From Pirellulaceae bacterium (GTDB taxonomy: Bacteria > Planctomycetota > Planctomycetia > Pirellulales > Pirellulaceae), in NCBI GenBank assembly GCA_030744095.1, contig JASLRF010000035.1, positions 1 through 8,043 of the forward strand: 8,043 nt of DNA, in the 5' to 3' direction. The number at the start of each line of letters is the position of its first letter. The stretch's first letter is position 1. The position numbers and the translations under genes are program-made. Below the pieces are notes generated by a model. The model was not told the origin of the DNA. It saw nothing but the letters and a program-made list of their open reading frames with translations, and did not search any database. Positions 1 through 6,716 of the stretch are shown here, piece after piece.

Positions 1-548
1 GTTACCAGGGATCGGATGTCGTCTTCGAATGCCTCCTCTTCGTCTTCGTCACTCTCGGGGCGATCGGCAAGGCGACGCACCAACGCATCGATCATCTCCG
101 CACCTAAGTTCAGCGGCCTCATCAACCGTGACATCCACCACAACGGTCGCCACAGATGAAAAAGAAAGGCCGGCGCCCATAGCTCGGCAACTGCCGTGGG
201 AATCCAAATTGCCAACGCCAGAACCACAACTGACAGAACAGCGACGCCTGCCACGAAGACTAGCGGTGTCATCGCGGTCAGGCTGCTTAGTCGATGAAAG
301 AACCAGGCCGCACTGGCCGCGATCGCAATCACAATCGCCACAAATTGCAGACTCTCCAAACCCAGTCGCGTTTGCTCGTAGTTGTCCAGGATTTGCCCGA
401 AACGATCCAGCCGATCCCGGCGGCGGCAGTAGGATTGCAACTCGCTACGCGAGAATTCGTGGAGGACTTTAGCCGCATTTGCCGTCAATGCGGCCAGCAT
501 CGCCGCCACTATCGCAATTGCCAACAATGTCGCAGTGGACAATTTCAC
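1..548 (-). CDS. CNNM/DUF21 (CorC/TlyC-type) membrane protein, 5' part only
   Basis: This is the first 182 codons of a gene that runs off the left edge with no stop. Its GTG start at 548 overlaps the ybeY TGA (GTGA, 4 nt), which implies translational coupling. Hydrophobic segments lie at about residues 5-28, 63-85 and 93-125. Between the first two is a stretch like the CNNM domain: FSRSEL at 32-37, then a basic run, then a Leu-rich helix. After the third comes an amphipathic Arg/Trp region and an acidic run (165-177) leading into FEDDIRSLV at 174-182, which resembles the segment that precedes the CBS pair in CorC-like proteins. The CBS domains themselves would lie outside the window. Family members are linked to Mg/Co transport or efflux. 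The position after ybeY matches ybeX/corC in proteobacteria. The family is fairly sure; substrate and topology are inference. Confidence 0.82.
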   Translation of the reverse strand, partial: MKLSTATLLAIAIVAAMLAALTANAAKVLHEFSRSELQSYCRRRDRLDRFGQILDNYEQTRLGLESLQFVAIVIAIAASAAWFFHRLSSLTAMTPLVFVAGVAVLSVVVLALAIWIPTAVAELWAPAFLFHLWRPLWWMSRLMRPLNLGAEMIDALVRRLADRPESDEDEEEAFEDDIRSLV

Positions 549-1132
549 CCTTCTTTTTGGTTATTGGGGATCTCTCGGTCGTCCACGGCCAGCCGCGATT
601 CTCCATCTGGATCAGCACGTTCAGGATCCAGCCCCAGTTCCTTTAAGTACTGCATTTCCTTGCGACGCATGTGGCCGCGTTCTGCGTCGCAATGGTCATC
701 GTAACCAGTTAAATGCAGCGTTCCGTGGATCACGTAGAGTAGCAACTCGTTGCCAGCAGACCAGGCAAATTCTTCTGCACGCAAAATCGCGGTATCCGCG
801 CTGACAATGATCTCGCCATCCAATTGCCCGTCGCTTTCTTCCAACAGGAAACTCAACACGTCAGTGTTGTAATCGTGATTCAGGTAACGCCGATTTAGTT
901 CACGCATCGTGGGATCGTCAACCACTGCGACACTTATTGTGGCGGACGTGACGGACTCTCCGGCCAGAACGACCGAAACCGCCCGACGCGTCAGTGCGGT
1001 GTCCACTGGCAAGGCCGACTGTTCGTTGCACACTTCTACGCTAATCACTCGCTGAAACAGAAGAGAAGGAGGGTGTAGAGAGTCTTCTTGCCTACGCTGG
1101 CTGCTGCTGACTCGGATACTTGACTCGACCAT
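545..1132 (-). CDS. ybeY: Endoribonuclease / rRNA maturation factor YbeY
   Basis: YbeY is a metal-dependent protein needed for 16S rRNA 3'-end maturation and ribosome quality control in the cytoplasm. The reading frame gives up to 195 aa. It shows the conserved NTDVLSF (89-95), GEIIVS (106-111), and the signature HGTLHLTGYDDH (136-147) with H136, H140 and H147 as likely metal ligands, followed by MRRKEM (155-160). The usual spacing of the third His is one residue shorter; here an extra Asp makes the run DDH. The ATG at 1132 overlaps the upstream HD-hydrolase gene by 41 nt and adds about 28 residues with no family resemblance. Similarity starts near residue 29, where a GTG at 1048 would give 167 aa, a more normal length. 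Neither start has a clear Shine-Dalgarno, so the start is unresolved while the family is secure. The C-terminal tail after 170 is acidic/charged and not conserved. Confidence 0.93.
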   Translation of the reverse strand: MVESSIRVSSSQRRQEDSLHPPSLLFQRVISVEVCNEQSALPVDTALTRRAVSVVLAGESVTSATISVAVVDDPTMRELNRRYLNHDYNTDVLSFLLEESDGQLDGEIIVSADTAILRAEEFAWSAGNELLLYVIHGTLHLTGYDDHCDAERGHMRRKEMQYLKELGLDPERADPDGESRLAVDDREIPNNQKEG

Positions 1133-3449
1133 GATAGACGGCTGTCAGCGATTTTACCAAGCTCTCTTCAATCGTATGCAATTCTCGCAGTGTCAGGCCA
1201 CACTCGTCAAACTGGTTGTCGAGCAGGCGTTTCATGACCAGGTCTCGTACCACATGGTCAATTCGCGATGGAGCCGGGTCGACCAATGTCCGGCAGATGC
1301 TTTCGGAGGCATCAGCGAGCATCAACACGCCGGTCTCTTTTGTCTTCGGTGTGGGGCCGGGATAGCGAAAACTGCTTTCATCCACTTCACTCGTATCGGG
1401 ATTCTCTTCGCGTTGTTTCGCTGCGGCGCGATAAAAATACTCGACCAATGTCGTGCCATGATGCTGTTCGATGAAATCAACAATCGAACGCGGTAGATGG
1501 TGCTGGCGTGCCAAGTCGGCACCGTCCTTCACATGCGCGATGATCACCAGCGTACTCATTGCCGGCACGAGCGAGTCGTGGCGATTGTCTTGGCCTCCCT
1601 GATTTTCGACAAAGTAGCCAGGTTTGAGCATCTTGCCGATGTCGTGAAAATACGCCCCTACACGAACCAGTAGCCCGTTGGCACCGATCGCATCCGCGGC
1701 CGCCTCGGCGATCGTGGCGACCGTGATCGAATGGTTGTACGTTCCCGGCGCGCGGCGGACAAGTTCCTGCAACAAAGGGTGCGCCGCATCGCCAAGTTCC
1801 AGCAGGCTGAGATCCGTTTGAACGTCAAACAGTCGCTCGATGAACGGCAGCAAGCCGGTCATGAGAATTCCGGCCAGAAAGGTACAAAACCCAAACCACG
1901 CCGCGCCCAGAGCCAAGCGAAGAAGGAAGGAATCTTGGATCCACACTTCCGAATCGAACGGCGCATTGGTCACTCCAGACCACCCGTACGATTGGCCCGT
2001 CAATGTTCCGACGCCGAGGGCGGTGAAAGCGACGACACCAGCAGCTCCCAGGCCGACATAGATCAGCTTGGTGCGACTTCGGATCCGCCCCAAAAATAAG
2101 ATCGAAGCGGACATTGCCGCCACCAGGATCACAAACTCAGCCAAGCCCTGTCCCAACGAAAGCGTCACGACCAATGCGATCACCACCGCCAGGAGCAAGG
2201 CGAGTTCACGACCGTAGGCGATCGTTACAGTAATGCCAAACAGCACCAAGGGGACCAATTCTGATCTCCATTGATCGCTTGACGTCAACACGCACAATGT
2301 GACGGTGAAAGTGACTAAAGCGAGCATCGTGGCCAGACGGCGTAATTCCATGGCCAAGGGGCGATGATGATAAAAAATGTAAGTTCCGCATAACATGTAC
2401 AAGGCAGCGAACATCCCCAGATCTGCGATGGAGTGACGCACCATCTGGGTAAAGTTCATATTCTTGACCAGGCTACGATGCTCGAGTCGCAGCAGATCGA
2501 TGTGCTCTTTGGTCAGCGGCTGACCGCCCACAATGAGCACGTCGCCGGGGTGATAGTCAATCGTGGCATCTTCGATCCAACTCGCCGCCTCCTCGCGGGA
2601 GATGTTCGTTGCTTCGTTATCGATGGCGAGCGTTGTAGGCAGTTTCTTGTTTGTCAACCATGTGAAAATCAAATGCGAGGTAGTTTCCAAGTGTTTTTCG
2701 GCAATCCCTACGATCTTCAGTTCGCGCTGCAGGTCAGCCTCGAGCTTCGCCATAACCTCGTTGAAACGAACGTCCCGAACTTCCACACGACGAATTGACG
2801 CGGGATCGCCCACGTCCAGAATCTGGATCGCGGTCTGGCTGCCTTCATTCAAGTCATGCTGCAAATTCGCCAGCAAGCCGTCACGCTCGAATTCCGCAAA
2901 TGCACCTTGCACCGCACGTTCAAATCGCGCCAACTCCGCGTCATCTGCCAAGGCCTCGCGAAATTCAGTAAACAGTAGCTCTTCATTCTCTTCGTTGGCA
3001 ACCTTTTCGACTTTCGAGAATTCGGGCCATACCTTGGGCGAGTCCTTTTGCAATTGGGCGAACGATTCGGCGTTGATGATCTGAAAGACGCTGTCCTTAA
3101 GGGCAGTGCGGAATTCGATCAGCGGTTGACGATCGTGCACGTAGACGCTCAGGGCGTGGCTGCGAGCTGTCTGCTTGCGGTTTGTGGTCTCGACAGGATC
3201 ATACTTGTTGAACGTCTCGCGAGCGGTGATGTCGCGGGGTGGCGTGTAACCAGCGCGAAACGGGAATCGTGGAGCCCAGGCCGAGGTTGACGCCCACATG
3301 ACGATTGCCGCCAGCAAGCAACATGCCAGCCGAATGAGCACATCGCCACGCCGCAGCGCACCCAATGATCGAGCCAAGTGGCCGGGGGGAAGACGCAGGC
3401 CTGCCACCAGATCGGAACGCGTACGAGGTTGATTGCCGTTTGACATCAT
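1092..3449 (-). CDS. 7TM-HD family membrane phosphohydrolase (PgpH-like cyclic-dinucleotide phosphodiesterase)
   Basis: The 785-aa product has the full PgpH layout: an N-terminal membrane anchor (about 36-56), a large extracytoplasmic 7TMR-HDED-type domain (about 60-335), a bundle of seven hydrophobic segments (about 341-535), and a cytoplasmic HD domain (about 555-775). The HD metal-ligand pattern looks complete: H573 in YNHS, H602-D603 in HDIGK, H639, H663-H664 in EQHHGT, and a late Asp at D713 (LADA). Characterised relatives in Listeria hydrolyse c-di-AMP, so a c-di-NMP phosphodiesterase is the best guess. The substrate here is inference, because nothing in the window shows a cyclase. The start lies 8 nt after the phoH stop; two tandem ATGs (3449 and 3446) are possible. 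The gene sits between phoH and ybeY, as pgpH often does beside ybeY in Gram-positives. Annotated relatives are often called HDIG domain-containing protein. Confidence 0.93.
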   Translation of the reverse strand: MMSNGNQPRTRSDLVAGLRLPPGHLARSLGALRRGDVLIRLACCLLAAIVMWASTSAWAPRFPFRAGYTPPRDITARETFNKYDPVETTNRKQTARSHALSVYVHDRQPLIEFRTALKDSVFQIINAESFAQLQKDSPKVWPEFSKVEKVANEENEELLFTEFREALADDAELARFERAVQGAFAEFERDGLLANLQHDLNEGSQTAIQILDVGDPASIRRVEVRDVRFNEVMAKLEADLQRELKIVGIAEKHLETTSHLIFTWLTNKKLPTTLAIDNEATNISREEAASWIEDATIDYHPGDVLIVGGQPLTKEHIDLLRLEHRSLVKNMNFTQMVRHSIADLGMFAALYMLCGTYIFYHHRPLAMELRRLATMLALVTFTVTLCVLTSSDQWRSELVPLVLFGITVTIAYGRELALLLAVVIALVVTLSLGQGLAEFVILVAAMSASILFLGRIRSRTKLIYVGLGAAGVVAFTALGVGTLTGQSYGWSGVTNAPFDSEVWIQDSFLLRLALGAAWFGFCTFLAGILMTGLLPFIERLFDVQTDLSLLELGDAAHPLLQELVRRAPGTYNHSITVATIAEAAADAIGANGLLVRVGAYFHDIGKMLKPGYFVENQGGQDNRHDSLVPAMSTLVIIAHVKDGADLARQHHLPRSIVDFIEQHHGTTLVEYFYRAAAKQREENPDTSEVDESSFRYPGPTPKTKETGVLMLADASESICRTLVDPAPSRIDHVVRDLVMKRLLDNQFDECGLTLRELHTIEESLVKSLTAVYHGRVKYPSQQQPA

Positions 3450-3457
3450 TCGATTAT

Positions 3458-4420
3458 CTAACGCCGCGACTTCTTGGAACTGCCCCGCGGCGACTCTTCA
3501 TATGCGTTCACGATGTCCTGCACCAACCGGTGTCGAACAATGTCCGCTCTGGATAATTGAATCTGCGCGATCCCTCGGACAGCGCGCAACCGTGACAACG
3601 CGTCGATTAACCCACTGCGAGCGTGTGGAGGGAGATCGACCTGGGTCGGGTCTCCGGCGATCACGATTCGCGATCCTTCGCCCATCCGCGTCAAAAACAT
3701 CTTCATCTGCGCAATGGTTGTATTTTGAGCTTCGTCCAAAATGATGAATGCCGAGTTCAGTGTTCTGCCTCGCATATATGCAAGCGGAACCACTTCTATC
3801 ACGTCCTGTTCCATGAATCGTTGGATTTGATCATAGTCGATCATTTCGTGCAATGCGTCGAGCAATGGGCGCAGGTACGGGTTGATCTTGGCTCGCAGGT
3901 CGCCAGGTAGGAATCCCAGGCTTTCGCCGGCTTCCACCGCCGGACGCACCAACACGATCTTGTGGATTTCCTGATTCTTCAACGCCTCCACTGCCAGGGC
4001 GACGGCCAGGTACGTCTTGCCAGTGCCTGCCGGGCCAGCCGAGAAAACCACGTCGTGCTTGCGAATGGCCTCGATGTAACGCGCCTGTCCGGCGGTGCGT
4101 GGCTTGATTGTCTGGGTTACTTCGATGACGTCGATCGTGGGCTGCGTCTCGCGGTCGTCGTGGCCAACCACGCTGGCGATGACGCGCGCTACATCATCTT
4201 CGCCCAGCGTGCCGCGCCGTTCCGCAATCGCTTTAAGCAGTTCCAGCACCTCCGTGGCCAGTGCGACGGCCGACTCGTCGCCCATCACGCGCACCTCGCC
4301 ATCGCGGTGGGCAATGGAAACGCCAAGCGCCTCACGGACCGTTCTTAGATGCTGGTCGCATGCTCCGAACAGCGACAGAACTAACTCGGGTTCAACCAGC
4401 GATAATGTGGCTTCAGTCAT
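3458..4420 (-). CDS. phoH: PhoH family P-loop ATPase (YbeZ-like)
   Basis: The 320-aa cytoplasmic protein matches the usual PhoH/YbeZ length of about 320-350. An N-terminal KH-like region (about 10-65) is followed by the PhoH ATPase core. Walker A is GPAGTGKT at 129-136, Walker B with DEAQN is at 225-233, and the sensor-like GDPTQVDLP is at 256-264. IKPRTAGQ at 105-112 is the conserved lead-in motif. The C-terminus is a basic Ser/Lys/Arg tail. YbeZ-type proteins are NTPases/RNA helicase-like factors that partner YbeY in rRNA processing, and having ybeY in the same operon supports this role. It is the first gene of the leftward operon. The ATG at 4420 has no strong Shine-Dalgarno; an out-of-frame ATG lies 4 nt upstream. 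A candidate promoter sits about 40 nt upstream of the start codon. Confidence 0.95.
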   Translation of the reverse strand: MTEATLSLVEPELVLSLFGACDQHLRTVREALGVSIAHRDGEVRVMGDESAVALATEVLELLKAIAERRGTLGEDDVARVIASVVGHDDRETQPTIDVIEVTQTIKPRTAGQARYIEAIRKHDVVFSAGPAGTGKTYLAVALAVEALKNQEIHKIVLVRPAVEAGESLGFLPGDLRAKINPYLRPLLDALHEMIDYDQIQRFMEQDVIEVVPLAYMRGRTLNSAFIILDEAQNTTIAQMKMFLTRMGEGSRIVIAGDPTQVDLPPHARSGLIDALSRLRAVRGIAQIQLSRADIVRHRLVQDIVNAYEESPRGSSKKSRR

Positions 4421-4459
4421 TCATTTGCGGCCCGCACCGGGGACGGCCGCGTGAAACAC

Positions 4460-4487
4460 GATATACACTCTAAACAACTATAGCCAA
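4460..4487 (-). promoter_or_regulatory. Candidate sigma-70-like promoter for the phoH operon
   Basis: On the minus strand, TTGGCT (4487-4482, 4 of 6 to TTGACA) and TATATC (4465-4460, 4 of 6 to TATAAT) are separated by 16 nt within an AT-rich stretch. Transcription would begin near 4452, leaving a leader of roughly 30 nt before the phoH ATG. The match is modest and planctomycete promoter consensus is not well defined, so this is tentative. Confidence 0.25.
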
Positions 4488-4504
4488 TCTTTGACTCCAG
4501 GAAT

Positions 4505-4520
4505 CGGGGAGGGTTCCCCG
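4505..4520. repeat. Short perfect inverted repeat (6-bp stem, 4-nt loop) in the divergent intergenic region
   Basis: CGGGGA and TCCCCG flank the loop GGGT. It lies on the upstream side of both divergent genes, so it is not placed as a terminator for either. It could be an operator half-site pair or an RNA hairpin in a leader, or chance in GC-rich DNA. Confidence 0.3.
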
Positions 4521-4806
4521 TATTTCGTAAGTGACTATTGTCAAATAGGTTGCAATCTGAAGAAAATCACCGCGAAGGGGGTTATGTGGACCGACGCGGC
4601 TCGTTCCAGCGGTATCGACCTTCCCTGTGGGTGGCCAGCTGTGGCTGCCAGCGACTCAGAGCTGCGGTCACGATCGAGCTTGACGGGAGAATGCCCGACA
4701 AGTACCTTCCTGCCGCTTTCTGCTTGTCAATGCGCCGTTCCAGGCAAAGAAATACCAAATTCTGCCGTGTCGACGTCACCTGTCGGTCTCGGAATTCATG
4801 TTCGAC

Positions 4807-4810
4807 GGAG
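4807..4810 (+). promoter_or_regulatory. Ribosome binding site (GGAG) for the FlgI-like lipoprotein gene
   Basis: GGAG is placed 9 nt before the ATG at 4820. It is the clearest Shine-Dalgarno in the window and supports this ATG over the in-frame TTG at 4538. Confidence 0.55.
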
Positions 4811-4819
4811 TTCTCTCGC

Positions 4820-6652
4820 ATGCCTCGCTGCCTGCAAACCCAGCCCGTTGTTTTCTTGTTAATTGCCTGCCTGACAGCCCCTGGTTGCAGTTCACCGCTG
4901 TTCCGTGGGCAAAGCCCTGATCCAAGCGTTGCGCATGAACCAGCGGACTCAGGCGAGCCGGGTGATGCTGATATGAGAGTGCGTCTCGTCGGTGATCTGG
5001 CATCTCCCTACGGCACTGCGGGGCAGCGTATCGAAGCAGTCGCTCTGGTGACGCAACTGCCGGGAACCGGAAGCGACCCACCTCCCTCGCCGCTCCGCGA
5101 ACAGCTGATCAAGGCAATGCAAACACACGACGTCAAGAGGTCAACGGATACGCTGGCATCCACAAAGACCGCCATGGTTCTGGTTCGTGGCGTTATCCCG
5201 CCGGGCGCACAGAAGGGAGACACCTTTGATGTCGAGGTGTATAACCCGCCGCGTTCTAAGACTGACAGTCTCCGCGGCGGTTTTCTGATGCAGTGTCGCC
5301 TGCGCGAGCACAAGGTGTTGGATAACTCGCTTCGAGAAGGGCACGTCGCGGCGTTGGCCAAAGGTGAGATCATTGTCGATGCGTTCTTTGAAGGCTCGGA
5401 CAATCCCGGTAACGAAACTCGTGGTCGTGCACTAGGTGCGGGGATTGTACAACGTTCGCGGCCTTTGGGGTTGTATATCGTCGACGACTACGCGTCGGTG
5501 AGAACCAGTGCCGCCATCGGCGCGGCCATCAACCAGCGGTTCCATCACTTCGATCACGGTGCCAAGAAGGGCGTCGCCAATCCAACGCGAGACAACGTCG
5601 TCGAACTGATTGTGCATCCGCGGTACCGCAATAACCTCGGCCGGTACTTGACGGTCATTCGGAACATTCCGGTCGTGAAATCACCCAATGAAGTTATTGA
5701 CCGAATCATGATCTTGGAGCGCATGCTGCTTGAGCCCACGACCTCGCAAACGGCGGCCTTGCAGTTGGAAGCGATCGGTGACGACGGCGTGCCGGCACTA
5801 CGCAAAGGGGTGGTGTCGCCGGACCCGGAAGTGCGATTCTATGCGGCTGAATCGCTCGCTTACCTGGACGACACGGATGCCGCCGAAGCACTGTTCGAGG
5901 CCGCTCGGGATGAACGCGCGTTCCGTTGGAGAGCACTCGCCGCGCTGTCTACGCTAAATTCGTTTCAGGCAGAGGAATCGCTCGAGAAGCTCATGAATTC
6001 CTCAAGTGCCGAGACCCGTTACGGCGCCTTTCGGGCACTTCGCGAACGGAATCCCCGTGATCCGTTGGTGCGGGGTGAGCTGCTTGACAAGAAGTTCCGC
6101 TACCATGTTGTCGGTACGACGGATGAATCGATGATTCACTTTTCACGATCGCGACGCGCGGAAATTGTCGTGTTTGGGCAAGATATTCGCATTCACCCTC
6201 CAGAGTTTCTGTTTGCGGGTAAAGAGATTCTGATAAAGCGGGTGGACAACAACACGTTGCGATTGAGCCGCTTCTCGTCTGATGGAGAAGACGTGCACGT
6301 TACCAGTTCGACCAAATTGGACGATTTGATTCGAGCCATCGTCAAACTGGACGGTGGATACGCCGAAGTCTTCGCGGCCATGGACGAAGCAAAATCCCGC
6401 GGCCTGCTTGACGCCCGTCTGGAAATCGACGCTTTGCCCCATCCGAATCGACGATTCGTACGACAGGAAGACGGGACCCAGGTTGCTGAGACGGAACCGC
6501 GATTCCATGTCACAAATCCAATTCCCGACTTATTTTTGGATCGCCTGAGCAGTGACCGAAGCGCGCCCGAGGGAGATTTGGGTGACATCGACCAGCCACG
6601 GCGGACGAAGCAAGGGTTCTTTGGTAGAATGACCTCCTTGTGGACTGAGTAA
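4820..6652 (+). CDS. Predicted lipoprotein: FlgI (P-ring)-like protein with inserted HEAT repeats
   Basis: The 610-aa product starts at the ATG with GGAG upstream. A short signal peptide (hydrophobic about 10-20) ends at Cys23 (TAPGC-SS), a plausible though non-ideal lipobox. Residues about 52-300 resemble the FlgI N-terminal part: VALVTQLPGTG (74-84), VIPPGAQKGDTFDVEV (125-140), SLRGGFLM (150-157) and AAIGAAIN (231-238). Residues about 302-415 are Ala/Leu-rich helical repeats of HEAT type (for example SPDPEVRFYAAESLAYL from 333). Residues about 447-540 then resume FlgI-like sequence: AEIVVFGQDIRIHP (447-460), and TKLDDLIRAIV (498-508) leading to DARLEIDAL (531-539), like the FlgI C-terminus. 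The FlgI-like parts sum to about 343 aa, close to a whole mature FlgI. A 70-aa polar tail follows. In flagella FlgI forms the periplasmic P-ring; no flagellar neighbour is seen here, so the role is unknown. Probably cotranscribed with smc. Confidence 0.85.
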   Translation: MPRCLQTQPVVFLLIACLTAPGCSSPLFRGQSPDPSVAHEPADSGEPGDADMRVRLVGDLASPYGTAGQRIEAVALVTQLPGTGSDPPPSPLREQLIKAMQTHDVKRSTDTLASTKTAMVLVRGVIPPGAQKGDTFDVEVYNPPRSKTDSLRGGFLMQCRLREHKVLDNSLREGHVAALAKGEIIVDAFFEGSDNPGNETRGRALGAGIVQRSRPLGLYIVDDYASVRTSAAIGAAINQRFHHFDHGAKKGVANPTRDNVVELIVHPRYRNNLGRYLTVIRNIPVVKSPNEVIDRIMILERMLLEPTTSQTAALQLEAIGDDGVPALRKGVVSPDPEVRFYAAESLAYLDDTDAAEALFEAARDERAFRWRALAALSTLNSFQAEESLEKLMNSSSAETRYGAFRALRERNPRDPLVRGELLDKKFRYHVVGTTDESMIHFSRSRRAEIVVFGQDIRIHPPEFLFAGKEILIKRVDNNTLRLSRFSSDGEDVHVTSSTKLDDLIRAIVKLDGGYAEVFAAMDEAKSRGLLDARLEIDALPHPNRRFVRQEDGTQVAETEPRFHVTNPIPDLFLDRLSSDRSAPEGDLGDIDQPRRTKQGFFGRMTSLWTE

Positions 6653-6714
6653 TGGTCCCATCCGCGGAGCCCCCGCGGTCGTCAAGTCAATCGCCTGCCG
6701 TCATTTTTCTCTGA
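6652..6714 (+). CDS. Possible 20-codon coupling/leader micro-ORF before smc
   Basis: An ATG overlaps the lipoprotein stop (TAATG), and the frame ends in TGA two bases before the smc ATG. The predicted peptide is MVPSAEPPRSSSQSPAVIFL, which has no recognisable family. The geometry would let ribosomes pass from the lipoprotein gene to smc, which otherwise has no visible Shine-Dalgarno. It may also be chance, because a 20-codon open frame is not statistically striking. Confidence 0.15.
   Translation: MVPSAEPPRSSSQSPAVIFL
6662..6678 (+). other. GC hairpin in the lipoprotein-smc gap
   Basis: CCGCGG at 6662-6667 and CCGCGG at 6673-6678 (each self-complementary) can pair around the loop AGCCC. There is no U-tract directly after it, so it is not a standard intrinsic terminator. 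It could be a partial attenuator or an mRNA-stability element. Confidence 0.3.
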
Positions 6715-6716
6715 CC

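Larger units (their letters stand above)
4421..4819. other. Divergent intergenic region between phoH and the FlgI-like lipoprotein gene
   Basis: These 399 nt separate head-to-head genes and should hold both promoters and their leaders. The phoH-proximal 100 nt is locally AT-rich (about 4450-4500 and 4521-4570), which fits a promoter zone. The remainder towards 4819 is GC-richer and shows no convincing protein. The frame of the downstream gene stays open back to a TTG at 4538, but that stretch is Cys/Arg-rich and unlike the envelope protein that follows, so I treat it as untranslated leader. A bulged hairpin (about 4632-4650) can be drawn but is not remarkable. No sigma-70 promoter on the plus strand was convincing. 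Confidence 0.6.

Noticed and set aside
29..472. 147-codon plus-strand frame at the left edge
   Set aside because: It lies opposite the CNNM gene, whose membrane segments and family motifs are clear on the minus strand.
2563..3084. 173-codon Ser-rich plus-strand frame
   Set aside because: It is antisense to the extracytoplasmic domain of the HD hydrolase; the low-complexity Ser/Arg content is typical of a shadow frame.
4538..4819. In-frame 94-codon N-terminal extension of the FlgI-like gene from a TTG
   Set aside because: It would bury the signal peptide and lipobox inside the protein, the residues are Cys/Arg-rich and unlike an envelope protein, and the ATG at 4820 has a GGAG at good spacing.
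4491..4862. 123-codon plus-strand frame in the divergent intergenic region
   Set aside because: It begins with a TTG, has no recognisable family, and overlaps the start of the lipoprotein gene in another frame.
4820..6652. Canonical flagellar P-ring gene flgI
   Set aside because: The HEAT insertion, lipid-anchor signal, long polar tail and absence of neighbouring flagellar genes (flgH, flgJ, flgA) argue against calling it plain FlgI.
6662..6678. Intrinsic terminator between the lipoprotein gene and smc
   Set aside because: The hairpin is strong for its size but not followed by a T-run; the nearest T stretch is about 24 nt further on.
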